DNA of 64,000 nucleotides from Rhynchopus sp. YZ270_cl-10 (lineage: Eukaryota; Euglenozoa; Diplonemea; Diplonemida; Diplonemidae), in the NCBI GenBank assembly GCA_964035575.1, contig OZ037930.1, forward strand, positions 1,095,287 through 1,159,286, given 5' to 3'. Positions within the stretch are counted from its first letter, which is position 1, and each line of letters opens with the position of its first letter. Under the pieces are notes generated by a model that ran no database searches, had not been told where the DNA came from, and saw only the letters and a list, made by a program, of their open reading frames with translations. The translations under genes were made by a program, and so were the position numbers. Shown here one piece after another: positions 44,318-55,067 of the stretch.

Positions 44318-44528
44318 ACAAGAAGAAAGCTCGCTAAAATGTAGGAGGCTGGTGTGGTTGTGAACAGAACTTATTTTTTATTGTCTGAAGGTTTTGCATT
44401 TTTACAAATGTGAATGCCGAAAAAATTGAATAGAAAAATGAATTAAACTTGGCTCACCCCTCATTTCTCTTTTCATAGCACTTTTGTACTCACACACCAA
44501 AAACAGGTGAACTATTTCTCAAAAAACT

Positions 44529-45093
44529 ATGAACACCATGAAGATTAAGCGGAAGCCAGTGCCCTTTGTGCAGAAGAAAGATGCACCAAGCATGTTGGCG
44601 GTGTTCAATGTGCAGGATCAAGCTCCTCATGAGAATGAGGAATTGCCACCAATTCCAGTGTGCTCCCAGAAGAAGGAGACAGTACTAACGAAGGTACAGG
44701 AGCAAGGCGTTAAAACAGAGGAGCAAACTCAGAAGGACTCTGTGCTTCCGTCAGAACAGGCCGCAGCATTGGAAATTCCTGTTTCTGCAGAAAGCTTTTC
44801 CTCAGTGACTGAAGAGCTGAAAGAGGTGAAACAGACTGTCTCAGATCTCAAGAAACAGCTGAACGAAGTGTTCCTTCTGTGTCAGGACATGAAAAAGGTA
44901 TGTATCAACTTTTCAAGTATCACTTTCAACAACTCAAACTCAACAGGAGCTAGACAGAAAGAGAAAGCGCGAAGCAGCAGAAGACGAAAAAATAGCAAAG
45001 ACGTGTTATGCTCACGAATGCTCTAGTACTTGGAGGGGAAGGGAATTTCAACACAAAGGTGCTCTTTTCCAGCACAATAAAGCACATCATTAG
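44529..45093 (+). CDS. Spliced small coiled-coil/zinc-finger-like protein upstream of the Helitron gene
   Basis: Two exons, 44529-44897 and 44947-45093, around a 49-nt phase-0 intron with GTATGT donor and AACAG acceptor, give 171 residues. Without splicing the frame drifts into low-complexity sequence, while the spliced frame gives a coherent C-terminus. Residues about 90-125 form a heptad-like coiled coil (SVTEELKEVKQTVSDLKKQL). A basic stretch (ELDRKRKREAAEDEK) follows. The end, CYAHECSSTW...QHKGALFQHNKAHH, resembles a C2H2 finger with a long loop. It lies 0.5 kb before the Helitron Rep gene on the same strand and shares its AT-rich codon use and intron type, so it may be a Helitron accessory gene. 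No specific function is recognised. Confidence 0.6.
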
Positions 45094-45625
45094 AGAATAA
45101 TTTTTTTTTTTTCGTTTGGGGGTATTTCTTATCGCAGAGAATGTGCAAATTACTTCTTCCTGCGCAAAAATATGGGTTCCCCTTTTTTTAATGCACATGC
45201 AGATTGGTTTTAATTTTTGTCAAAATTTTCAAGATCATTTTTTAATTATTTTTTTTTGAAAACTTAGTTGTGAGACTTTTTTATTTTCCTTCTTGAAAAC
45301 TCAAAACTTTCTCCCACCCACCATTTTATATTTTCTACAATACAATTTCTAGCAATTTATCACAACTATTCAAAACTAACATAACAGTGGTCTGGGTACT
45401 TTACTTTTTGCAAAAAAAAAAATGAAAAGACAACGAAAGCGAGGAAAGATCTGATGATGGGCACACTAATAAGAAGGCTAATACAAAGACAACATAAGCT
45501 GAAGAGGGAAACACTTCCCCAAAACGAAAGAGAGTTTAATGAGAATTAATATTTCTATTCACATTGTTTCCCAGATTCCTTCTTTCTTCACATACATTAG
45601 CATAGGAACACATGGCATAAATAAT
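45094..45625. other. Leader region of the Helitron gene with a diverged copy of its start
   Basis: AT-rich spacer. At about 45422-45540 it carries a sequence resembling the first codons of the Helitron ORF (ATGAAAAGACAACGAAAG against ATGAAAAGGCAACGTAGT at 45626) but soon stopped. This looks like a decayed 5' duplicate. In-frame ATG 45539 also exists but is less likely as the start. Confidence 0.5.
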
Positions 45626-48600
45626 ATGAAAAGGCAACGTAGTGAGAGCGGGTCTGCGGATGGGCGTGCTGACAAAAAGCCTAAGACAACAAAAGAAGCA
45701 ACACAGGAGGCAGAAGAAGATGATACAGAAGCTTTTCAAAAACAGACTGGAGAGGATGATGAAGAAAAGGAAAAAACAGAAGATGAGCGCAATGAACCTA
45801 CAACAGTAGAATGCAGTACAAAACGGAAGAGGGGAGATGATGAACCAAGAAGTGCGCAGGAGCAGAAACCTTTCATTTGTGAAAACTGTGGTGCCAGCTT
45901 TGCAGTAGATAAACAGCTCAAAGCACACAAAAAAGGCTCAAAAAAATGCAAAAAAACGTGTCCAAAGTGCAGAATTACGTTTTCTAATTTCCTTGAGAGG
46001 CACAATCATCAGAAGGGCTGCACAGGTGGGTTTCAGGAAGCACCTTCTACTCCTTCTCCTCAGGAAGCACCTTCTACTCCTGATGTGCCACCCCCCAAGA
46101 AGCAAAAACTGGATAAGACTTCAGACGGCCGTTTCAAATGTCCTAATTGCGATGCTACATACAAACGTATTCACAAATTGACGGAGCATCTGAAAAAATG
46201 TCAACCTGCCTGTACTCTTTGTAGGCGCAGTTTTTCATCACCTCTGCAGGCACAGAAGGAAAATCATGCGTGCTTAGGAAAACTTTGCTGTGAGCACTGT
46301 GGGGAAGAATTCACCGAGGTTAAAAACATGAAATCACATGCAGCAACCTGCGAAAAAACATGTCCGTACTGCTATGCACAGTTTGCAGAGGTAAATATTC
46401 TACTGAAACACATCACACAATACTGCCTGAGGTTCAAAACTCTCAATTGCAAAATGGACTATCTTTCATACATTTTGCTTGGACAGGATGAGAGAGAGTT
46501 ACAAAAGGAGAATGTGAGTGCTATAACACCTGCACTGTCTGCTAGTGTTGCAGCAGTTTTGTGTTTGGCAGCCATAGAACTTCCCCAGTACTTTGACTTC
46601 AACGATTACACACCGCCGTTATTTTCCTGGCTGTTCCATTCAGCTGAAGTATTTCGCATTTCGGCGTTAAGGACTTCTTCAAGGCCATACTATGCCACAC
46701 AGGATAATCTGCTAAGGTTCCAAAAAGTGCTGCTGTGGTCACACATAAATGTTCCCTTGATTAAGGACAACAAACCAAAATCTCACACCTTCAACGACTG
46801 TGTGGTCGACATCATGCAAAAAAAATGGGATCTCAGAAAGCTAAAGTCACTTGAAACAAAAAGGCAGCAGACGTATACCAAACTTGATGAGCTTGAGGAG
46901 GTTAAAGCTAGGATTTTTTTGCTTGAGCATGAGGCCAGTTTTGTTACGCTGAGAAACGTGGACCCAATGTCAAAAATGGTGTTCGACCCAGCTTCTGTGG
47001 AGGAAGCAAAGTCTATATGGAGTGCACGGCAAATAAGAAACCTCAAGGAGCTCATGATCAAAGAGCAGAACCTCATGGGGGAGCTTATAGAGAAACATTC
47101 CAAAGCTGATTTTGACGTTGTACAGTCAGAGGCAAAATACATGTCTGGGACCCTGTTTCACGAAGCAGAGTTTCAGATGGAAAAACAGAGCAGTATTGTT
47201 GAGGAACAAAGAGCTGATCTAAACAGAAAGCTGCAGAGACAGGGAGTCAAAAAAATATTCACCTACCGGCACCTGGGGGCAGCACTGCGCGAAGAGGTGG
47301 ATGACAGCATTAAGAAGCACTCATGCGGAGAGATGGACAAACCCTGCAAGCATTGCGGGGCATTGCTGTTTCGTGGAGAGTCATCAAAAATATGCTGCAC
47401 TGGTGGAAAGGTGTCCCTGCCAGATATGCCCAAAATAATCAGCCAAGACCACCTTGAACTTCTTCAGGACAAATTCTACAAAAGGGTTTCAATTCAGCTG
47501 AACGCATTCTTCGCGATGGTAGAGAACAAAATCCGCCGAGACAGCCGTGTGCCAAAGGGCTTCTCAGCAGTGGCTCTGGAAGGTAGGGGATTAAAAAAAT
47601 TCAATGGCTTTTATGACGATGCTCTCACAGAGTCCTGGTTTGTTGATCCAAACGTCAGCAGCACAGACAATAAAAAAAGCATGACTGGAGGGGTCCTCCC
47701 TGACAATCTTCTTGGTCTTGCTGAGAAGTGTCATCTTCTTCTTGGAGACAATGCATTTGCAGCAAAGTTCAAAGCAATTTCACAGCAGTATAAGGGTCGC
47801 GAGGATGAGCTGAAGAAGATGAGGATTGACTTCCATGAAGTCCTGGCAAGCAAGACAGGGTCAGAATATACAACCGATGAGGCAAAGGGTGCTGTTAAGA
47901 TGTTCTACACCATCGATGAAGCCGCACCTGCAGAGCGCAAATTTACTGTGTACCCAATGTTTACGTGTGCTGAAAATGGGGGTAAGGATCCAAAGTGGAA
48001 CGCACCAATCATCATTGATGACTTTAACCAACTCTATGAACTGCTTTCATATCCATTAGCCCATCTGAATCCCACCGAGAATAATGGGTTCCGCCTGAAG
48101 ATGCCTCACAGGGTGGTGAACCGCGGAGCTGCATCTGACAGTGATGATGATGATGATGATGATGCCCAAAACACGAACAACCCTGAACCAACAGCACCAA
48201 ACCCTGAAGCGCTCAACAGCGGTGAAAAGGATGATGCGATGCAGGTAGACCCTGAAGAGTGGAATGGTGGATGGGAACGTTGTGCAGAAGAAGACAGAGC
48301 TGTGGACTCAATGCATGAGGTTCTTCGCAACGCTACTAACCTAGCTGAAACGACACCATCTTCAACATTCATCTCAGCAAAGCAGTACGCAACATATCTC
48401 ATGCACCACCGTCCGAACAGCAGCAAAGACCCGTTGTCCTACAACCCCCTGCTCATGCATGGAACGCTGACACAGCAGTTCTTCATCGACATGGCGATGC
48501 GTGGCATGTATCAGCGACTGAAATACCATATTGTTGGAAGGGGAATGGGCTACGCCTCCAAGAAAGACATCACCTCTGGGAAACAGATTCCACCGACAAA

Positions 48601-51600
48601 CGAAATCTCTATGCCTTCTTCATTTGAGAGAGGAGTAGCTGCGAGGGCACAATTACTCAACGACACACTTGCAATATACGCAAAGTATGGGAAAGCTGAT
48701 TTCTTTCTCACAATGACATGCAACCCGATGTGGGAGGAGATACAATCCAATCTTCTCGAAGGAGAAACGGCCCTCGACCGTCCGGAGCTTGTTCACCGTG
48801 TGTTCGACTTAAAAGTCAAGGAACTTGTGGACGACATACGCAAAAAGAATGTTCTTGGACAAAATATTGCAATGGTGTTGGTGACCGAGTACCAGAAGAG
48901 AGGGCTCCCTCACTGCCACGCAATCCTTTGGAACAACAATAAAACGTCACCTAAGGACCCGTTCAACATCGACCACATCGTGCATGCTGAGCTCCCGGAC
49001 CCAGAAACACATCCTAACCTCTACAAAGCTGTAAGCGAGTACCTCATGCACAATGACTGCCTTAAAAATAGAGGCTCTCCCTGTCTACAGAAGGGAAAGG
49101 ATGGAAAGTGCAAATATTGCAAGTCCAACTTCCCCAAGGACTTCAGAGATTTCACCACCTCTGGCAATGATGGCTACGCCTTTGTCATAAGAAGGGATCA
49201 TGGGATACTGTCTTATGTGGATCCAGACGTTGTGAAGAAATGGAAAGAAAAACACCCAGGGGAAACTACTCACCCAAACCAGAGGAACAACAGGTGGGTG
49301 GTTCCCTACAATGCGTATCTTCTCCTCAAGTACCAGTGCCACATCAACATTGAGGCAGTGCGCGGGATTCTTGCTGCTAAATATTTGTTCAAATACTTAT
49401 TCAAGGGGGAGAATGAGGTAGATGGTGTGATAAAGGAAGATACAAAGCATAAAGGAGGGCCATCAGAAGCAAAAACCACAACAACGACCACGACCACTGG
49501 GAGCATTATGAGGTTTCTGAAGGCACATTGTTTGACTGCGGCTGATGCTTGTGGGTACCTACTCGGAACAAAGATGGTGCGGATTTACCCAGGAGTGCAG
49601 AGACTCCACATCCACCTCGAAGATGAGCAGAGGGTGTACTTTCCTTTAAAGAATTATGGTGATGACTCAAGGAGAAGGGATGCGGCTGCAAAATCCAAAA
49701 GTACACTCCTTGCCTTTTTCGAAGCAAATGAAAGATGCAAGAAGCATCGTGAAGGCATTCCAGCACATGAAGCCTACAAAGGCTTTGACAAACTACTTTA
49801 CAATGATGTCCCAGAATTCTTTTCTTACCCCAGAGAAAAGAAGGAATGGCAGCTGAGACCGGGATATGGGTGGTGCGAGGAAGAAGGCTGCTATAAACCT
49901 GGCCCTCACTCAAAAAGAAATGAAGGAGAAGGCCTCTCAATCGGCAGGATGTACTGGGCCCCTGTAAAGGATAAGGAGTTGCACTGTCTCCGTCTACTTC
50001 TTCTGTGCAAGCGTGGATCATGCAGCTTTGAAGAGCTGAGAACCATAGGCTCCGTTGTTCATCCTACATTTTATGCAGCTGCAGCAGAAATGGGGCTTAT
50101 CCATGATGGGGCAATCTTGCGTAACGCCCTGAAAGAGTGCATCAATACAACACTGTCCTCACGTGCCATCCGTTTTACGTTTGCAATGATAATAATAAAC
50201 TACATGACCACTGCAGAAGACGTTGCAAAGGCGTGGGCAGAGTATGAGTTTGAGCTGTGTGCGCCACCTTTGGACAGAGTAAAAAGGCAGGAACGGGAGG
50301 AAGCAGTACCAAGCAACCACATCTACCCTAAAGAGAAGCGTAAAGCTTTGCTAGACATGCAACGGCTCCTTAAGGAAGCGAACGTTAAGACTTCAATGGA
50401 AGATCTTGGGCTCCCCACTCCTCCTGAAGGTACTACAGGGCAGAGCACAGAGTTTGTCTTAAACACAGAGAGGTATGATGAGGGTGAAATGCTGAAGAAG
50501 TTTGAACAGATTCAAGGCAACCTCAACGAAGGGCAGCAGAATGTCTTCAACTCTGTGAAGGAATCTGTTGAAGGTAACCAGGGGAAGGTCATATTTTTGC
50601 AGGGTGCAGCAGGAACAGGCAAGACATTCCTGTACCAGGCGTGTTTGTACTGGGCCAGGAGCAGAAGGGCAAGGGCAAAGCAACAACAGCAGCAGCAGCA
50701 GCAGCAGCCACTTCAACAGAATGAGGAGGACCGCTTTTCAATCGCTGTGGCAACATCAGGGATAGCAGCTACACTACTACCAGGAGGCAGAACTGCACAC
50801 AGCCGATTTAAGATCCCAATAGATCTTGAACCAAACTCAAAGCGGATGTGCGGGCTTGATGATGACCATGTCGAACTCCTAAGGCGCACTGACCTCATTG
50901 TCTGGGATGAGGTGGTAATGGCACAAAAGGCAAGCATAGAGGTAGTAGACAGAACGCTTCAGAGGTTGAGGGGATGTTCACAACCATTTGGAGGAGTGAC
51001 AGTGCTTCTTGGAGGAGACTTCAGGCAAATCCTTCCTGTTCCAGGGGCAAACAAAGGGAGCTTTGAAAGCATCTCGATTTCGCTCCACAACTCATACCTC
51101 TGGAACCAACTCACAAAAATGTCCCTGCAAAAATGTCCCAAAATTCTCAGCAGCTTCCCAGGAGAGACAATTACCCGTATGTCAGAGGATACCTGCAAGG
51201 ACCCAGGAGCAAATGAATTCTTCACCACTGAAGCACTCAATGCAATGAACCATGCACGTCTTCCTCCACACATCCTGAACCTGAAGGTCAACTGTATTGT
51301 AATGCTTCTAAAGAACCTCGACCCCGCAGGTGGACTGTGCAATGGAACGCGTCTTGTTGTGAAGGAGGTGAAGAAGAACATCCTTGTCTGCACCCACCTG
51401 GCGGAAGAATGCGAGTGGCGGAACAAAAACGGGAAAAAGCCAGAAACTGTTGCCATACCTCGCCTGCCCTGCGATGGTGATGCGAAGGATCTCACCATCG
51501 ACTTTGTACGTCAGCAGTTTCCAGTGCGGCTGTCTTTTGCCATGACGATTAATAAGTCTCAGGGACAAACTCTCAGGAGGGTGGGTCTTGATGTGTCACA

Positions 51601-52909
51601 GTCGCCCTGCTTCTCTCATGGCCATCTGTACGTTGCAATGTCAAGGGTGTGCAGCAGGAATGACATCAAGATTTGTCTTCCACCTCAAGGTGATACAAAT
51701 TTGTATAACTGTGTCCACCAGGAGGTCATCTCTGCCATTGAGGAGTCAGTTGGGGGAATAAAGATGAAGGTCAGTAAGGAAAGGAGGAATCAGCTGAAGC
51801 GGGACCTGAGGCTTACAGAGGCTGTATATGCAAAGGCCATGCATGAACGTGCAGCAAACCCTTCAGAAAACCCTGCAGTGGTGTGTTCCCCTGATGCTGA
51901 TGGAAGCCCCATTGATGATAAAGAACACGAAATCAACAACCCGGCATGTGGAAGGTCTCTTGTAGTAACTCCCTGGACAAAGGATGAAGAAGAACAACCG
52001 ATGGATTTCTATCCTTTTACATTTCCAGAGGGGGGATGGTATGTTAGCATTACATTATGGTTACAGTAATTATTGTACATTTTTAATTAAATAATACACT
52101 ACAATTTATACAGGGAATATATCCACAACAACGTTCCAGAAGCTTCTCATCCACAAAAAAATGTAACAACTACAGTTTCTGAAAAAAATAGGTATGTTTT
52201 TTTCGTGGTCAACAACTTTAAAACCATTACCAATATTTTACAGGAACAATGAGAATAATATTCAACATGTTCTGAGCAGGTTCAACCTCGGACAAATTGA
52301 CGTTACTGGTGATGGAACGTGTTTCTATCACGCCATACAGCAGCTCCTCACTGGAAAAAGAAATGATGGTCATGCTCTACGCAGAAGATTTGCAGAGTTC
52401 TTGCTCAGGAATGAGATTATGATCCAGGAGCATCCCTTACTTTTTGATGATGAAGAGAAAAAAAAAAGGTATGTAGCATTTGTATTTGTGCAAACCCGCA
52501 AACCCGCAAACCTAAACTTTTCTACCACACCTGTAAACAAAACAGGAACTTTGATGACCTTCTTCAACGCGTCACAAATAATGCCGATGACAGTTATGCG
52601 CAGGAGGTAGAAGTAGCACTGATGTCTCTCATGCTTAGGTCTCTTATCACAGTAGTCACTTCTAGGACCTATGAGACAGAAGGATATTCTTGCTTTCATT
52701 TTTTGCCAAAGGGGCAATCTCCTGAAGATGTTCTTATGCAAATACCATCAGAAAAGAGACTGCTGATAGTGCAAACTTATCAACCTCCCCACTTCAACAT
52801 TGGTACAGGAACTCCAGAAAATGTACTGAAAGCACATAAAAAAGCCCTAATTTACCCCACATTTCCAGACAATCACCTTTCTGACTTTCAACCGGGTGAT
52901 CTTGACTAA
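45626..52909 (+). CDS. Helitron replication initiator/PIF1 helicase with C-terminal OTU cysteine protease, four exons
   Basis: Exons 45626-52038, 52114-52191, 52244-52468 and 52546-52909 give 2359 residues; the three introns (75, 52 and 77 nt) all have GTATGT donors, CAG acceptors and phase 2. I chose ATG 45626 (MKRQRSESG). Domains: acidic N-terminus; C2H2/C2HC zinc fingers (about 88-270); Helitron Rep with FLTMTCNPMW, HUH motif H1096-C-H1098 and Tyr motif Y1253/Y1257 in KYLFKYLFKG; PIF1 helicase with Walker A GAAGTGKT (1660-1667), polyQ just after it (about 1686), Walker B D1761-E1762, GGDFRQ and NKSQGQT (from 1976); OTU with D2187-G-T-C2190 and a PHF His2321. Rep nicks and joins DNA for rolling-circle transposition; the helicase unwinds it; OTU is a deubiquitinase-type fold. 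Between YLWNQL and LSSFPGE about 110 residues usual in PIF1 helicases, including the NMR block, are missing near an 11-bp direct repeat (51115-51125, 51129-51139). Confidence 0.9.
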
Positions 52910-53370
52910 AAAAATTTTTTCCTTTTTTTCTTTACAGTAAATTACTGTAAAAGACTTTTATTTTTATTTTTATTTTTTTTTTCTTCCCAGCCGGAGAGAA
53001 TCAGATTAAATCTCTTGTGATGAAGAAATATTTGTTTGAACATGTTCATTGGATTGAAAAAAAATATGAGAAAAAAAAAACTGGGTAAGCTTAGCCCATC
53101 TAAAAAAAAGGATTTTATTTTTGTTTCTGTTTCACTGTTTTTTTAAACTGTTTTTGTGGAGTTCGTTTAGTTTTAAAAAAAATCAATTAGTTTGGAAATT
53201 GTAGCAGTTTTTATTTTTACAGAGACTTTTTGACCGGTTTGATCAGCAGTTTTTGTTGTTTTTTTCTTCCCAGCCGGAGATACTCTCTTGTGATGAAGAA
53301 AATATTTTTGTCTTGGATTAAAAAAAATAAGGAAATATAGGGTTTGCGGGTTTTCGGGTTTGCGGAAGAG
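52910..53370 (+). other. Helitron 3' tail with two copies of the conserved tail motif
   Basis: T-rich sequence holding two copies of CTTCCCAGCCGGAGA followed by TCTCTTGTGATGAAG (52983-53029 and 53265-53300). The GAGA/TCTC parts can form a short stem. The reverse complements of the same motif lie in the tails of both remnants (34157-34193, 37960-37995). It ends with GGGTTTGCGGG-type sequence at 53340-53365, the octamer unit in the opposite orientation to all the large arrays. Confidence 0.6.
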
Positions 53371-54770
53371 GTTAAAACATAGCTTTAAAAAAAGACTACA
53401 CCTTGAAGAAGGCGCTCACTTTGGCGGGTGAGAGTATTGTCATGCCATAAAAATAAAAAGATCAAAAATGAGAAAAGGAAAAAGAAAAAGAAAAAGAAAA
53501 AACACACAAAATGACTGAATAGCTCACGCACTTTTACTGTTTCTTTTTTCCTATCCTCATCACCACCACTTCCCACACAGAAACCTACACATACCTGATA
53601 TTCAATTCATCCATACAAATGAATTTTGTAATCTTGATCAGTGCACAGATTATGTACCTGGGAAAATTTTTTTGGTCAAAATCCTGGTTTTTGCGGTCTC
53701 ACACGTGTGTATGACCAAATTTTAGGTGGTCAAAAGTGGAGTCTGACCCCCATGTCCCGGTCATAAAAATTTCCTGTGAAGCCATTGACGAAGGAACTTT
53801 GCACTTTTGATCACTGCACACTATGTACTGACCAAAAAACCCACACAAAACACCAAAAACACCAAAAATCATGAAAAAACTGATCCATGCATTTTAGGTC
53901 AAAAATACCCATTTCTCAGCGCAAATTGACCCCACCACAGCACGCACAGACTCCGGAGAGCCAAAATCAAAAAATTTTTTTTTCGATTTTTTGTAGGCAA
54001 AAATTGCTGGGAAAAATTTTTTGGTCAAAATCCTGGTTTTTGGGGTCTCATACATGTGTATGACCAAATTTTAGGTGGTCAAAAGTGGAGTCTGACCCCC
54101 ATGTCCAGGTTATGGAAATGTCATATGAAGCCATTGCTGAAGGAATTTTGCACTTTTGCGCATCAACAATTATGTACTGGGCATTTTTCCCACACAAATT
54201 TGACCCAGTACTCAAGGTCAATTTGACCTTGGTTCTTCTCTCAGGGTCTTCTGACCAATTTTTAACATGTCTAAAATGGTATCTGACCCCCATGTCCAGG
54301 TCATAAAAACGCCCAATCAGTCCATTAAAGCCACAGATTTGATGTTTTGAGTAGTTGTGGTTAAATGTGGCCCAATTTTCCCAGCCAAAAAATGACCCCA
54401 AAAATCACGAAAAAAAATATTTTAAAGCCGATACACTTACACACCTAAATTTGGCCCAATATGTCCAATGTGGTCCTCCAGGGTTGCAATGGCCTCATTT
54501 TATGGGCATACTGGCCATATTTCATACTTATGTCACATTTTGAAATTTTCGTCACATACAATACACACACCTTAGAACCACAAAATATCGTCAATTCCTT
54601 CACAAAAATAGCCGTGAAATGCCGCACCCATTTTAGGTATCTTCAGAAAATGCTAACATCCAAACCCAGTACATTACGTCGTTTTTGGGCCCCAATCTAC
54701 CGGATTGTATTATCAGAAATACTGGGACCACGCGATCCAGCAATCCTGCAGCGTCGCCATTTTGTACCCC
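53371..54770. repeat. Non-coding region with dispersed repeat segments
   Basis: No gene is seen. A segment with GGTCAAAAGTGGAGTCTGAC, CCCATGTCC and AAGGAACTTTGCACTTTTG occurs at about 53728-53818 and 54072-54165, and partly at 54262-54320. It also matches, in reverse complement and more diverged, 28318-28430 inside the palindrome-ended MITE. Each copy is preceded or followed by ATGTACTG and GACCAAA-rich sequence. It probably belongs to another non-autonomous transposon family. Confidence 0.6.
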
Positions 54771-54805
54771 TCAAACCCGTAATAACTAGAAACCCGCAAA
54801 CCCGC

Positions 54806-55067
54806 ACGAGAAGTGAGCAACCATCGTTATCTAGCTGGTGTGTGTGATAGCAGGCTGGTGTGCCTGAAGCGTAATTATGTTAGATTACAACTATCTAATA
54901 TGCTGTCTCACCTTTTCCATTTCATTTTACTCTAACATATTGTTACTACTCTGTTGTGATGTGTGTCATTTGGGAGGGGTAAAATATTTTGTAAAAAAGG
55001 AAAAAAAATACAACTTCAGGGGCATCAGTATCAGAAGTGTTCTGAAAAGTGTCACGGAGTGTCAATG
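54806..55067 (-). mobile_element. Helitron remnant, copy 3, internally deleted
   Basis: Begins with ACGAGAAGTGAGC right after two AAACCCGC units and follows copy 2 (36688 onward) almost base for base to about 55010. It then jumps to the sequence matching 38763-38820 (CAACTTCAGGGGCATCAG onward) and passes directly into the decamer satellite. About 1.87 kb present in copy 2, including the 157-residue ORF and the Rep fragment, is missing. Confidence 0.85.

Larger units (their letters stand above)
44318..53370 (+). mobile_element. Helitron of the OTU-bearing (Helentron/Helitron2-like) class, near-complete
   Basis: It spans from the octamer junction to the last tail motif and a short GCGGGTTT stretch (about 53340-53365). 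It encodes the Rep/helicase/OTU gene and perhaps the small upstream spliced gene. AT-richer composition, introns and the absence of host-type codon bias set it apart from the host genes. Exact termini (TC...CTRR or Helentron-type ends) were not identifiable by eye, so the borders are approximate. The 3' tail motif CTTCCCAGCCGGAGA...TCTCTTGTGATGAAG occurs twice (52983-53029 and 53265-53300) and is shared with both minus-strand remnants. Confidence 0.7.

Noticed and set aside
41736-44344. Frames of 740-850 residues through the AGACCCGC array
   Set aside because: Same octamer effect; equally long frames exist on both strands.
45539-45625. Start of the Helitron protein at ATG 45539
   Set aside because: It adds 29 hydrophobic, AT-rich residues unlike the following acidic/basic N-terminus; a start at 45626 (MKRQRSESG) with a nearby diverged duplicate fits better.
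54048-54401. Possible small genes in the 53.4-54.8 kb region
   Set aside because: The open frames coincide with dispersed repeat copies, lack consistent codon bias and have no recognisable domain.
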